Origin: Azolla caroliniana
Lineage: Eukaryota > Polypodiophyta
Length of the DNA: 64,000 nt
Direction of reading: 5' to 3'
NCBI GenBank assembly: GCA_043228905.1
Contig: JBHGNT010000016.1
Coordinates: 9,548,001-9,612,000 of the forward strand
Shown: one piece after another, positions 35,701-45,999 of the stretch
Layout: every line of letters begins with the position of its first letter
Numbering within the stretch: position 1 is the first letter of the stretch
The notes under the pieces: generated by a model
Database searches by the model: none
What the model was told of the DNA's origin: nothing
Seen by the model: only the letters and a program-made list of their open reading frames with translations
Position numbers and translations under genes: made by a program

Positions 35701-36786
35701 GACATTGTGGAGTACAAGTGTAGAGCCACCTGCAAGGTTGAGCTCTACTGTGCCGATTCCGATGATGTCACAGTGTTGTGAGTTGCCGACTCGAACTGAG
35801 TCGGAGTGACGGATCGTATATTGCCGAAATTGGGATCGATGAGGAGTCACGTGAAATGACGCGCCCGAATCTAAGAGCCATGTGCTCGATTCTTCAGTCG
35901 TGAGTAGAACTTCTGATCCGACTGGATTTTCGATTGATAGTATATTCGGGTCGTCTGGTAGCACATCAGCTGAGAAGCTGACGTAATTGACCTCCTCATG
36001 CCGGCCACTCTTCTTGTTGTTCTTGTTCTTGAGTGCGCGGCAGTCGGCTTTGATGTGTCCGGGTTTCTTGCAATAGTTGCAGATTCGGTTATCCCGTGAC
36101 TGGCTCCGTCTTCGCTGATTGTTCGGCGGCCGTGAGGAATCTCTTCCTCGTATGTTCGATCGGTCTGTCGAACCTTGTACTACATAAGCGTCGTCTGTTG
36201 AGTCTTTGGCGAAAGACTTTCTCCGAGCTGCTTCGGTCAGGATTGCGCTCGTGACTTCGGAGTACTTAACAGCCGTGGTTGACGCGTTGCACACGGTTGT
36301 GACGAAAGTTTCCCATGATGAGGGAAGGCTACTCATGAGTATCATTGCTCTGAGTTCATCTTCGATTGCCGTCCCCTGTGACGAGATTTGGGAGCTTATA
36401 CTTTCGTACTCATTGAGATGTGCTTGGACCGAATCGGAGTCTTTCATCCGCAAGTTGTAGAGGCGCCGGATCAGAAACATCTTCGTTGCGGCGACCTTCT
36501 TTTCGTAAGTGTCCGACAGTGTTTTCCACAGTTCGAATGCTGTCGTACACGATTGCACCGTAAAGTATACCGATTCCGATAGGTGCATCCGAATCGTGGC
36601 GCGGACGATTCTGTCCAGCTTCTGCCACTCAATTGGTTTGTATCCTTCTGGAGGTTCTTCATTTTCGATGGGATCGATTTGCCCCTTGACTATGAGATAG
36701 TCCTGCATTTGTTCCTTCCAGAAGTTGAAGTTCGATCCATCGAACTTTCGTAGACTCATTTCTGATGAGCCGGATGTTGATGCCAT
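32773..36786 (-). CDS. Copia-D Gag-Pol polyprotein, uninterrupted (1337 codons)
   Basis: One frame from ATG 36786 to the stop at 32773 holds every Copia domain; residue numbers are approximate. They are: capsid (1-230), zinc knuckle CNYCKKPGHIKADC (236-249), protease LLDSGASFHV (304-313), and the GAG-pre-integrase WHRRLGH with C-x2-C (433-468). The integrase core has acids D495, D558 and E594, a D-x35-E spacing. Reverse transcriptase has QLDVKTAFLHGD and the catalytic IIYVDDMLISG (1009-1019). RNase H has GYTDSDFAG, STTEAEYVA and YSDSQGAV. Two linkers, before and after integrase, are Ser/Asp-rich. Overall it looks Tork/Tnt1-like. The codon before ATG 36786 is TTG, so 36786 is the sensible start. 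Made as one product and cut by its protease, as is general for Copia. Confidence 0.96.
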   Translation of the reverse strand: MASTSGSSEMSLRKFDGSNFNFWKEQMQDYLIVKGQIDPIENEEPPEGYKPIEWQKLDRIVRATIRMHLSESVYFTVQSCTTAFELWKTLSDTYEKKVAATKMFLIRRLYNLRMKDSDSVQAHLNEYESISSQISSQGTAIEDELRAMILMSSLPSSWETFVTTVCNASTTAVKYSEVTSAILTEAARRKSFAKDSTDDAYVVQGSTDRSNIRGRDSSRPPNNQRRRSQSRDNRICNYCKKPGHIKADCRALKNKNNKKSGRHEEVNYVSFSADVLPDDPNILSIENPVGSEVLLTTEESSTWLLDSGASFHVTPHRSQFRQYTIRHSDSVRVGNSQHCDIIGIGTVELNLAGGSTLVLHNVRHVPELSRPLISVGQLDEDGIRAGFSSGGWTLHRGNLLLARGPKIHSLYPLHVTLREGNLFLVDIPVSSLWHRRLGHLSKAGITHLSRAGYIPKLSFSDHQFCEHCQYGKQAAASHPTSAPRDTRPLDLVHSDVCGPMPHQSLGGASYFVTFIDDSTRKVWAYPIRTKDRVFSIFTDWLAMVENQTDRKLKCFRTDNGGEFKSEEFVKFCRQRGIRREFTAPHSPEQNGIAERMNRTIQERIVSMLQHSGLSDGFWAEALLTAVHIINMSPSRPLGLQIPQELWIGSKPNYDKLRIFGCEAYALIPKDDRRKLAPRSRKCIFLGYGSDGEMGYRLWDPERRQIVRSSDVVFNESAMNPSVEKPIEVRRVTFSDVPTLQEGPALNTRSASRVAAPYTTDLDDSDSVQPNDSLSDHPTSIPDATSPIIPRRSERLSQPPERYSPGIFFTDAGEPTSYEEASTSVDSATWHLAMESEMHSIRANKTWDLVELPRNRRALPCKWVYRLKETSDSTIPKYKARLVAKGFRQEYGVDFNEIFSPVVKMTTLRFLLGVVAADNLELIQLDVKTAFLHGDLEEEIYMEQPKGFVATGQEHLVCRLRKSLYGLKQAPRQWYKKFDDFIQSIGFSKSDEDHCLFTNTAQDGSPIFLIIYVDDMLISGRHAGELADLVRQLRLKFAMKDLGPAQHILGMKISRHRDKRHLFLSQTDYIGRVLERFNMQSAKSASTPLPMNLRLSQRDCPTSGPEGEDMKSVPYAPAVGSLMYLMVATRPDISHAVGVVSRFMHNPGRSHWNAVKHVFRYLAGTKDHGILFGPNRTSGVVGYTDSDFAGCIDSRKSTTGYYFKFGNGAISWKSKLQECTATSTTEAEYVAASDAAKEALWLGRLAHTFRQVDHDSAPVVYSDSQGAVALSKNPVHHNASKHIDVRYHFVRDCVISGKIGLEKISTTDNVADGMTKCLSADRFRSLRHQMGVTTNQSG

Positions 36787-37452
36787 CAAATTCGGTTTCG
36801 GTTGACGAAGCTCGGTTCGGAGTTGACTACGAACCTTGTTGGAGTGCAGCCGGTTGGCTCACCCGATATCGTTCTAGTCGGATTCGAACCCGAGTAGGTT
36901 CGGCTTCGGAACTTGCTCGAGTTGACTTCGGTAGCTGGAGGGACAGAACCGACTGGTCTTCCCGAATGTTACCGAGTCAGAGTGAGTCCGGTTCGCTTCG
37001 GATATATATGCCGAATACCGATTATTAAAACCGATTATCTGGACCGATTCTGCTTCGGGTGGCTGCAGCGACGAGAGGGATGGATCCAACTGATCCTTTC
37101 GAATGTCGATCAGCCGGATGAAGCACGAATTGGGGTTGTTGTCTTGAGACCGATCTGCACCGAGTGGTTACAACGAGCGGCGATTGATGACCTCTTCGGA
37201 TGCCGTTTAACCGAGTGGAGCACGATCGTGTCAATGTTGCACAAGGGGATTTCACCTCGAGCGGTTACGATCTCGGAGGACAGAGTACAACCTACTGGCT
37301 TCCTCCAAGCAAAGATGATCTAACGCAATGAGATGCAAACCTGGTTTTTGTTCTTCTTCTCTCTTTCTTCGAATGACGCAAATACTGTGCAGGCCGCGGT
37401 GAAGTGAAGAACCGAATGCTGTGCAGGCGGTGATGACGGCCGAACCTCGAAT
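36787..37452 (-). other. Copia-D leader region
   Basis: About 665 bp between the primer-binding site and the polyprotein ATG. I see no conserved frame on the minus strand; short frames on both strands are not supported. A long untranslated leader often holds packaging and dimerisation signals, but none can be pointed to here. Confidence 0.55.
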
Positions 37453-37464
37453 GCTCTGATACCA
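37453..37464 (-). promoter_or_regulatory. Copia-D primer-binding site
   Basis: On the minus strand this reads TGGTATCAGAGC, two bases after the 5' LTR. It matches initiator tRNA-Met exactly. Confidence 0.95.
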
Positions 37465-37466
37465 GA

Positions 37467-37759
37467 TGTTAGTGACATAGTCGTCAGTGCGGAAGATCAA
37501 GAAGCATTCTTTTCTGACTGAATACCTGCGTATGACAGTTTGTAGGTCGTTGCACAGAGAGAGAGAGAGAGAGACAGAGACAGAGAGGCACATAAGACTT
37601 TCTATTCCACAAAGCAATAATACAACACCCAACCCCACGAAGAGGTTACTAGGTCACTATATATAGGGACCGACTTAGGGCAACTACCCTTTATGCTAAT
37701 TACATAAATGGCCAAAACGGGATAGTGTGAATACGTCCATTATACACATGTATTCGACA
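37467..37759 (-). repeat. Copia-D 5' LTR
   Basis: 293 bp, identical by eye to 32285-32579 apart from one fewer GA unit. Confidence 0.95.
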
Positions 37760-37984
37760 AGTACGGTGTACTTCAATGCTCACTCGAGCGTCTGACACTA
37801 ACTACGAGAGTAATAACTCCATAGTAGTCTAGCTGCTACTAGGCTTCAGGTTACTGATGGACCCTGTCAACCGACTCCCCAGCTCACCGGCTCTTTTGCT
37901 CATCGGCTCACCGATCCGTCTCGCTCACCGGCTCAGGCTTATCCAGCCAGCCAATCCGGTTCCAATTGAGCTTGCCGCTCAACA
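37760..37984 (-). repeat. Copia-C 3' LTR, second piece
   Basis: It continues the LTR after Copia-D (AGTACGGTGTACTTC...), aligns with about 43196-43431 and ends CTCAACA. The adjacent 37985-37999 is the polypurine tract on the minus strand (GAGCTTGAGGGGGAG). Confidence 0.9.
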
Positions 37985-38949
37985 CTCCCCCTCAAGCTCA
38001 ACTTGAGGTCTGCTCGTAGTATCAACATCTGTGGCAATTAGTCCTTTTGCCCGGCTCCTTCTAGCGTCACTGCGCCTTGCTCGCGCTCCTCGTCCGGTCC
38101 GGTTCTGTTTGCCGCAACCCCTCTTGTTCTGCGCACCTCGACCTTCTCGGTTGGCTTGTTTGCTCAACAGGCCCAATTCAGCTCCCTCGTTGTTGTGACT
38201 TCGGCGCGTGCCGGTTCGCCGATTCCTTCGTGTTGGCGTCGACTTTCGCTGCCTTCTCGTCCTCTTGGCCTTGAGTTGATTCGGTTCTTCCGAATCTGTC
38301 TGTTGAACCGAATCGATTGTCTCCGATTCGTTCCAGTTCTTGTCCGAATCGGTTGCTCCCGATTCGTCTTCTTGTTCTAGGCCCTTCACCACATCGGACC
38401 ATGTCTAGGTCTTGACCTTCTTCTTCCGATCAGCTCTGTCCTTCTTGATTCTGCCGCCGCTGCCGCTTGTTCCGACTTGTTCGAATGTGTCAACTTCCTT
38501 TGTCGACTCGGCTCCTTTCTTCTTCTTGACTCTCCCTTCGTCGGTTCTTCCCTCACCGGCGCAATCAGAAGTCTCTTTGCCTTTGCCCGTTTCGGTGTCT
38601 TTGCCCGTTCTCCCCCTCAAGTGTGGTACGTCGAGATGCTGAACACCAAGCATTTCGGTGAAGTGCTGCAACTTGTTTGATCTGAGTGGTTTGGTGAAGA
38701 TGTCGGCAACTTGCCGATCCGTGTGAACATACCAAAGTTCGAGCTCACCGCTCAAGACACGCTCACGCAGAAGTGATAATGCACTTCTATGTGCTTTGTG
38801 CGAGCATGGAATACGGGGTTCTTGGCGAGCTGCATGCTGCTTATGTTGTCACAGTAGATCAGAATCGGGGTCGGTACCTCGATCCGTAGGTCTTGCAGCA
38901 GTCGCCGAAGCCAAATGGCTTCACAGGTGGGAATGGTAGCGCCCCGATA
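37979..38949 (-). pseudogene. Copia-C RNase H end and charged C-terminal tail
   Basis: Minus-strand reading gives the end of RNase H ([39 protein letters not shown]). An Arg/Lys/Glu-rich tail follows (38405-38755, then 37979-38392 after a stop) with TRRQRKSTPTRRNRR and GRGARARRSDARRSR, ending QVELEGEC. The ending, its overlap with the polypurine tract and the stop inside the LTR are the same as in Copia-A, although the tails have diverged elsewhere. One stop, TAG or TGA type, separates the two tail frames. Confidence 0.72.
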
Positions 38950-41124
38950 CTAAGCCTCAGTGCTCGACAGAGCAACTGTTGGTTGTTTTTTGTTGCTCCA
39001 CGCAACAACCGCACTACCTAGGGAAAACATGTAACTGGAGGTTGATCGGCGATCTAATGCATCACCGTCCCAGTCGGCATTTGTGTAACCGACCAGCTCT
39101 TCGGTTATACCGCGCCGGTATAACAGTCCCCGGTCCTTCGTGCCGCTCACATACCGCAGTATTCGGTTCACGCATTGAAGATGCTCCACGGTCGGCTTCT
39201 GCATGAATTGGCTAATCACACCGACCGGATAGCTGATGTCGGGTCGGTTGATGATCAAATATATAAGGCTTCTGACAATTTGTCGGAACCGTTTCTCATC
39301 GCAGGCCGGTCTGGAGTCGGGGCGAAGCTTCTGGTTCCGGTCTAGGGGAGTAGAGATAGGTCGACATTCCATCATGCCGAACTTGTACAACATATTCAAC
39401 ACATAGTGCCTTTGTGAGAGCAATATGCCGTCGGGGGTTCGGATCACCTCGATCCCAAGAAAATAATGAAGGTCCCCCAGGTCCTTCATCTCAAACGCAT
39501 CCGACAACTGGGACTTGACTCGACTGATTTCATCGAGTCCGGGTCCGGTGATGACCAGATCATCAACGTAAAACAAGATGCAAACCGGACCGTCCGGACC
39601 TTGCCGAATGAACAACGAAGAGTCGGACTTGGAGGCCGCAAAACCCATCTTACGCAACCAGTGCGTGATCTTCACATTCCAAGCTCGGGGGGCTTGCTTC
39701 AGGCCATAAAGTGACTTCTTCAGCTGGCATACCGCCGACTTGTTCATCTCCGTTTGGAAACCGGGGGGTTGTATCATAAAGACCTCTTCTTCAAGATCTC
39801 CTTGAAGAAATGCGTTCTTTACATCCATCTGGTGAAGATGCCACCCCCTTGCCGCTGCAACCGCCAGCACCACACGAACCGCCGTCATCTTCGCTACTGG
39901 AGTGAAAGTCTCGTTGTAGTCGATTCCGTGGGTCTGTGCGTATCCCTTCGCCACTAACCGGGCCTTGTACCGGTTAACTGAACCGTCGGCATTGTACTTT
40001 ACCTTGTACACCCACTTGCATCCGATCGGTTTACTGTCACAGGGAGGGTCAACTAGGTCCCATGTATCATTGGCATCAAGTGCCCGCATCTCTTCTTCCA
40101 TAGCGGCACGCCAATGTGCGTCCTTTGCCGCTTCTGCGTAGCTCTCCGGCTCACACACTTCCGCCACCTTGGTCATGTACGCATAGTGATGCGCCATGTA
40201 CTCATTGTACCCGTACCGCTTAACAGGTTCCTTCTGGCGGGATGACCGGCGTAACCCACCATTACCCGGTTTGAGGCCCTTCTTGGCCGGTTCGGTCTTC
40301 GGTGCCGAAGAACCGTCATTTTCCTTTCCGGTTCCATGATCCGGCATCTTCATCTTCCCCTTCTCTTTGCGTGTGAACCGTCTCCTCGGTTCCTTGTGTG
40401 GGGAGAGCACGGTAGAGTCTTCACTACTCGCCGGTTCTTCTGACTGGTTGGATTGACCTAGTTTCTTGTTCGGCCCACTCAACCGAAACGATTCTGGACT
40501 CTCTTCTTGAGTCCCAGATTCATCATCTTCTAACTGGACCGGTTCAGGCTCACTAGCCTCATCCTCCGGTATCGGGTCGGGGTCAAAAGTCGGAGCTGGT
40601 AAGGCATACCATGATATCATCTCATCAAACTCAACATCGCAGCTAACTCGGACCTGCTTCATCCGGGGGTTATAACACTTATACCCCTTTTGCTCATGTG
40701 AGTAGCCGACGAGGATGCACTTCTCCGATTTTGCATCCAGCTTCCTCCGCTTATCATCCGACACATGCACATATGCTATGCTGCCTAAAATCCAAAGGTG
40801 TCTCAAATTCGGCTTGCGCCCGAAATACAGCTCATACGCGGACACCTTGTCACCGATCCGGTTTTGGATGTAGAAGGCCGTCCGGACCGCCTCCACCCAG
40901 TAGAAATGGGGCATGCTCTTCTCTTTCAGCATTGCCCTTACCGCATCGACAAGCGAACGGTTTTTCCTTTCGGCCACACCATTTTGCTCCGGTGTGTATA
41001 TGCAGCTGAACTCTCTCCGAATTCCTATTTGTTGCAGATAACTGTTGAATTGGCCAGAAAAATATTCTTTTCCGCCATCTGAACGCAGACACTTGATCTT
41101 CTTCTCCGATTCCCGTTCCACCAT
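38950..41124 (-). pseudogene. Copia-C integrase core and reverse transcriptase
   Basis: 724 open codons: CLRSDGGKEYF and YTPEQNGVAERKNRS of the integrase core, RKPNLRHLWILGSIAYVHV, an acidic linker, then reverse transcriptase with CKWVYKVKYN, KARLVAKGYAQ, HQMDVKNAFLQGDLEEE and the catalytic LFYVDDLVITG. RNase H begins (LVGYTNADWDGDALD) and the frame stops at ALSSTEA. Very similar to Copia-A at the protein level. Confidence 0.9.
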
Positions 41125-41923
41125 GGTCTGGAGGTTCCGGAAACAGTCGAAGAATTCGCTCTTCCGCTCAATGAGGTAGATCCATGTGTGTCGGCTATAG
41201 TCATTGATGAAGGAGACAAAGTATCAACTCCCGCCAAGACTCATGTTCTGTGCCGGTCCCCATATATCCGAATGAATAAGGTCGAGCTTGTTACGGCTAC
41301 AGTTTTGTTCGGTGGGGAATGGAAGTCGGTGTTGCTTCCTGAGTTGGCAGGCTTCACATACTTGGGCCTTCCGGCCACAAAACTTCGGCAAACTGAAAAC
41401 AACTTGTTTCGTTTGCAAGTCTTGAAGCCGCCGGTAATTGACGTGGCCGATCCGCTTGTGTCACAGGTTGATGTCTGATTCGACCTTCTATCCTTTGGCG
41501 AACAAGGCGGTGCCGATGTCATTGGTGTCGAGGATGAACATCCTCCCATCTCTGCACCCTTGCGCTATAATCTGGCCCTCCTCCTCGATGAAGCACCCGA
41601 GCTGCGTAAACCGCACATGCATTCCCTAGTCTACGATCTGTCCGACCGACACCAGGTTCTTTGTGATAGCCGGAACGTGTAATACTTTCATCAGATTCCC
41701 CCTCTGTCCGACGTGGCTCAGGGGAACTTCTCCGCCATGCACAATTGGGTGAGGAGTGTCGTCGCCTGTGTTGACAACTCCTGGTTCTTTCGGTTTCTCC
41801 AAGAAGGAGAACCACTCTTTGTGGCTCGTCATGTGATTTGACGTATCTGGAATCAACGTACCACACTTCCTCCGATTTGGAAGTGGTCTTCTTCATCGAG
41901 TTTGCCTCGTGCTTCATCACCAA
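41125..41923 (-). pseudogene. Copia-C protease and integrase N-terminus
   Basis: Split over three frames. EEVWYVDS is followed by a frame change right at the protease active site. TSHKEWFSFLEK, HVPAITKNLVSVGQIVD and CEACQLRKQHRLPF are the protease C-terminus and integrase zinc-binding segment. The protease motif is disrupted, so maturation would fail even without the other lesions. Confidence 0.82.
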
Positions 41924-42881
41924 GGCTGGCCCCTTACCGGTCTTCCTGGTTCCGGATCCTCTCGATCCTTGTGCGTAGTGCGAGCTTTGCCGGTTCTCCC
42001 GACCGGTTTTGCTGGATCCAGATCTGTCCGAATCGGCGCACTTCTTAAAGCACTCGCTTTCTCTGTGGCTCTTTTTGCCATAATACTAGCATTTTGTGGC
42101 AGATTTGTCTTGCCGGCCTCCGGCTCCACCTTGACTCCCCCTGCTTGTGGAAGTCCCGGAACTACTGTCGGCACGGTCTCTGTGCCGTCGGTCTTGCCCT
42201 TGCCGGCCGCCTCCATTGTGTGCCAACCCGCCTCTCGTCCACCACGCCCACGGGGCCGATCCGCCTCCGTGTACAACATCCGGCTGTCGGTGGGTGCACT
42301 TATTGACGCACCGACGTGGTTCTCCTCTACAAGGAGCATCGACTGTAAGTCAAAAAAAGACGACGTATTCTACCTCGTACATACTGATGTCCGGAAAGCT
42401 CGGAACTTAGACGCCAGGCCCCCAAGACAGACCTGTACCATCTCTTCTTCCTCTACAGTAACATTGATAGAGGCAAGCGAGTCACAGATCTCTTTGATTC
42501 GGGTCGTGTAATCAGCCACCGACATGTCCTTCTGTTGGACATTGCTCAACTCCTATCGGAGTTGCAGCTTCCGGGCTGTGGTGCTTGCGGCAAACACCTT
42601 CTTCAGGTTTCCCCAAGCCTCTTTCGGTGTCCCGGCATCTCGAATGTGGCTCAGCAGCTGGTCTCCGACACTAGACACAAAGCAGTACATCACCTGGTTG
42701 CCGATTGTTCCCACACCGGGAAGTCCTTGTGTGCCGCATCAGGTGTTGTGTCGTTAGCTCCGTCAACATAGCTCCAGTAACCATGCTCAAGCAGGTACTG
42801 GTGCATCTTGTATGACCAAGATGCGTAGTTGGATCTGTCGAGCTTGTCCACCGGAAGTGACCTAGCCATTCCTCTATCCAT
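41917..42881 (-). pseudogene. Copia-C gag
   Basis: ATG at 42881 opens MDRGMARSLPVDKLDRSNY, matching the Copia-A start. A frame change follows after about 60 codons; later parts read MLLVEENHVGAS and a Gly/Arg/Pro-rich linker (41917-42339). The zinc knuckle seen in Copia-A is not intact here. Confidence 0.82.
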
Positions 42882-42967
42882 TGTTTTTTTTTTCTTTTGT
42901 TCTTTACAAAGGTTAGGTTTTCTTCTTGCGAAAGCGAATGTCGGCTGCAGAGGTTCTCAACCCTCAC

Positions 42968-42979
42968 GCTCCGATACCA
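42968..42979 (-). promoter_or_regulatory. Copia-C primer-binding site
   Basis: On the minus strand this reads TGGTATCGGAGC, one mismatch from the tRNA-Met consensus, directly abutting the 5' LTR. Confidence 0.85.
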
Positions 42980-43431
42980 TGTAAAAACAAATAGTGTGCG
43001 GAAACAATAAAAAACAGAAAACAGAGAACAGGTTTAATGGAGAGCTTAATAGTACACGGGAGAGACAGAGAGAGAGAGAGAGGACAAGAGTCTCTATTCA
43101 AAAATTATATCAAAGCTCTATACATCGTATGTGTTCAGTGAGCACTTTTATACAGGTCCATACGAACTGACAAAAGTACAGTGTACTTCAAAACTCACTC
43201 GAGCGTCTGACACTAACTACGAGAGTAATAACTCCCTAGTAGTCTAGCTGCTACTAGGCTTCCGGTTACTGATGGATCCGGCTATCCGGCTCCCCAGCTC
43301 ACTGGCTCTTTTGCTCACCGGGTGCTCACTGGCTCACCAATCTATCTCGCTCACTGGCTCAGTGATCCGTCTCGCTCACTGGTTCAGGCTTATCTAGCCA
43401 ATCCGGCTCCAATTGAGCTTGCCGCTCAACA
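42980..43431 (-). repeat. Copia-C 5' LTR
   Basis: 452 bp, TGTAAAAAC...CTCAACA. On the minus strand TATAAAAG at 43145-43152 is the likely promoter; the context GTATAAAAGTGCTCACT is shared with the Copia-A LTR, which supports common descent. Confidence 0.93.
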
Positions 43432-44171
43432 AATATTTACTTGCTTTTATGCAAGTTTTTCTCGACAACTTCGCGGTGTACGGAATGCGAGGCGAACATT
43501 TGGGCCATTTACGGCTCTGTTTGGACCGATGCCGGACCTCACGTCTCAGCCTTAATCTGGCTAAATGCATATTTGGGGTCACAAGTGGAGCACTTCTCGG
43601 TCACATAGTGAGTAAGGCGGCAATAGTGGTAGATCCCAACAAAATTCGGGTGAACATTGAAGCAAAAACTCCCAGTAACGGAAAAGCCCTTAGTCTCTTC
43701 CTCGAGCAAATACGTTGGCATAGCCATATGTTACGATACTTCACGGATTTCGCGACTCCCGTGCACAGCACAGTACATTGTACTCCGTTCAAATGGACAA
43801 CAATAGAAGACAAGGCCTACGAGGTTTTTAAAATAATATTGACCCAAGCACCCATCGTACAACCCTTAGATTGGACTACATTATTCCACATGTTTGTGGA
43901 TGCCTTGGAAATTGCAATCTGTAGCGCACTAATGCAGCTTACCGAGCCCAATTGGTATCGACCGGTCTACTACTCCAGCCATAAATTATCAGATGCAGAG
44001 CGGAATTATTCAATGACTGAGCGTGAAGCCCTAGGGATGATCTACAACATAAACAAATTCCGACATTACTTATTAGGGCGGAAATTCACGTTTCATGTGG
44101 ACTATGTGGCGCTACTCTACTTAGTCGAGAAGCAAGCATTAACGGGGAAATTGGCTACTCCAAGAATTTGA
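43432..44171 (+). pseudogene. Ty3-T copy 1 reverse transcriptase end and RNase H
   Basis: It resumes after Copia-C directly at the catalytic motif, here VFLDNFAVYG: the second catalytic aspartate is N, so the enzyme would be dead. Connection and RNase H follow (LFHMFVDALEIAIC, YYSSHKLSDAERNYSMTEREALGMIYNINKF, FHVDYVALLYLV), with no stop to 44171. Confidence 0.88.
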
Positions 44172-45620
44172 ATTCACAATCCAACATCGGCCGTGCACAC
44201 AGCACGCCGTAGCCGATTTTCTAAGCAGAATAGATAATGACAATGACGCAATCAAACAGGGTGATGAATTCCCCGACGTAGATATTCTGCGGGTTGCGAC
44301 TACAACATCACTAGACGAGAAAAGTTTTATGGATCGATGGCTAATGGAGATGACCTATTTCTTGACAACAGGACTGCCACCACCACAACTACGGACGGAC
44401 GAAAAGAAAAGACTGGCAATACGGAGTCACAATTTTTTCTTGGTGGAGGGAATGCTATATCATAAAGGAAGCAATGGTATTTGGAGGCGGTATACAACAA
44501 GATGAGAAGGAGGCAATGTTACGCGAAGCTCACTTCCGAACGACAGGAAGCCATTACACAGGAGATGTTACGGCTCGAAAAGTGTGGTAAGCAGGCTTTT
44601 GGTGGCCAACTACGCAAAAAGATGTGTATAAATATTGTAAAGAGTGTGACCTTTGCCAACGCTTGGGCCAACCGACGGAGCTCGCATGGATGCCTCACCA
44701 GCCGGTGCGTCCAAAACTAGGGTCTCGATTTTGTTGGCCCCTTTACTCCGGCAGTAGCATGAACAGGTAATAAATATATCCTAGACGCCACGGATTATTG
44801 CACAAAGTGGGTAGAAGCGAAAGCGTTACGAGATAATACCACGACATGTACGACAAAGTTCCTCTATGAACAAATTTGGTGCCGTTTTGGTTGCCCAATA
44901 GAACTCATAAGTGATCAAGGGAGCTATATTTTGAATATGGTTATCCATGAACTCACAAACCATTACGCCGTAGTACATAAGAAGAGTATGCAGTATTACC
45001 CTCAAGCGAATCGATTAGCCGAATCAATGAACAAGACGTTGCAGACCATCATGAAAAAGATCGTTAATGAGAATAGAACGGGTTAGGATACAAAGCTACA
45101 TAGCACCTTGTGGGCTTACAGAACGAGCTATAAAATCAGCATACAATCCACTCCCTTTCGACTAGCGTTCGGGTTGGAACCTATAATGCCTATTGAATTT
45201 CAAGTCCCTAGCTTGCAGATTCAAGTACGCGAAAGACTGTCGAAGGGACCGTCTGAGCAAATCTGGTTGCAACAATTACTTGAATTAGGTTAAACTCGAG
45301 TCCGAAGTACCACAATACTAGAGAATGAGCATCAAAGGGGTAAAGCGTTCGTAGATTGGCATCGAGGCATGAGTGACAAACATTTCAAAATTGGGAAAGC
45401 CGTGCTAGTCTTCCAAACCCGCATGGGCCAAATGCCGGGGAAACTACGATTCTGCTGGACAGGGTTGTCTTGGATAATAGGAGCAGAAAATGGGACCTTT
45501 CAATTAGGCACCCTAGCAAACGGAAAGGTGAACGGGTTCTGCTTGAAGCCGTATTTGGGACCTACGCCCCTGAATCCGTTTTACGCCATAAATGTTACGG
45601 CCGCCGGGAGCCCCTTGTAA
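44172..45620 (+). pseudogene. Ty3-T copy 1 integrase
   Basis: The zinc-binding region (44300-44750) is scrambled by stops. The core reads [36 protein letters not shown] and [17 protein letters not shown], then, after a stop, LWAYRTSYKISIQSTPFRLAFG. The C-terminal part ends VNGFCLKPYLGPTPLNPF at about 45535-45588. It matches the T' integrase closely, apart from their separate lesions. Confidence 0.85.
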
Positions 45621-45999
45621 GAATGTAACAATAATATTGTACTTTACCATTAGAAGAAAAAAAGAGAGAGAAGATAGTCACGACTATTAAAAAGCTTTCA
45701 TGCATGCACACTTCCCTAGGAAAAAAGCACGCGTCGGCACAATGATGCACATGCCAATAAACCCTAAGTCCCAAAAAGAGGAGAACAGACGATTTTTTGC
45801 ACATTACAGAAAACATTATCAAGCTCTCTACTCTCCTCGTGCTCCTCACTCCCCTTGCTCTCCTCATGCTCCTGGCTCTGCTTGGTCTCCTCGTGCTCTT
45901 GGCTCTCCTCGCTCCCCAACCTATCATAGGTAGCACGGTCCGCGATAGTCGCGTGCCCTAACCCCTAATCACCCCTCACATGATCCTTGCCATGCTAGT
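45621..45999 (+). other. Spacer between integrase and ORF-X (Ty3-T copy 1)
   Basis: 379 bp without a conserved frame. It contains an AG-rich stretch (about 45658-45675) and a CTCCTCGTGCTC-like short repeat (about 45833-45915). I looked for TG...CA LTR ends, a purine tract or splice signals and found nothing convincing, so ORF-X probably lies inside the element rather than beyond its LTR. Confidence 0.45.

Larger units (their letters stand above)
32285..37759 (-). mobile_element. Copia-D, intact and very recent LTR retrotransposon
   Basis: The element is 5475 bp, nested in the Copia-C LTR. LTRs are 32285-32579 (295 bp) and 37467-37759 (293 bp). By eye they differ only by one GA unit in a microsatellite, with no substitution seen. 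The target duplication AGTAC is perfect (32280-32284 and 37760-37764). Primer site and purine tract are present and the polyprotein frame is unbroken. Together these mark it as the youngest insertion in the window and a plausible autonomous, possibly active, element. Confidence 0.96.
32085..43431 (-). mobile_element. Copia-C, carrying Copia-D inside its 3' LTR
   Basis: The right LTR is 42980-43431 (452 bp). The left LTR runs 32085-32284, resumes at 37760-37984, and is split by Copia-D. Ends are TGTAAAAAC...CTCAACA. Flanks AATAC (32080-32084) and AATAT (43432-43436) are a target duplication with one mismatch. Proteins are close relatives of Copia-A. The two LTRs differ at many positions, so it is older than Copia-A. 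Several stops and frame changes inactivate it. Confidence 0.92.

Noticed and set aside
32926-37323. Several plus-strand frames across Copia-D
   Set aside because: All are shadows of the intact minus-strand polyprotein or of its leader.
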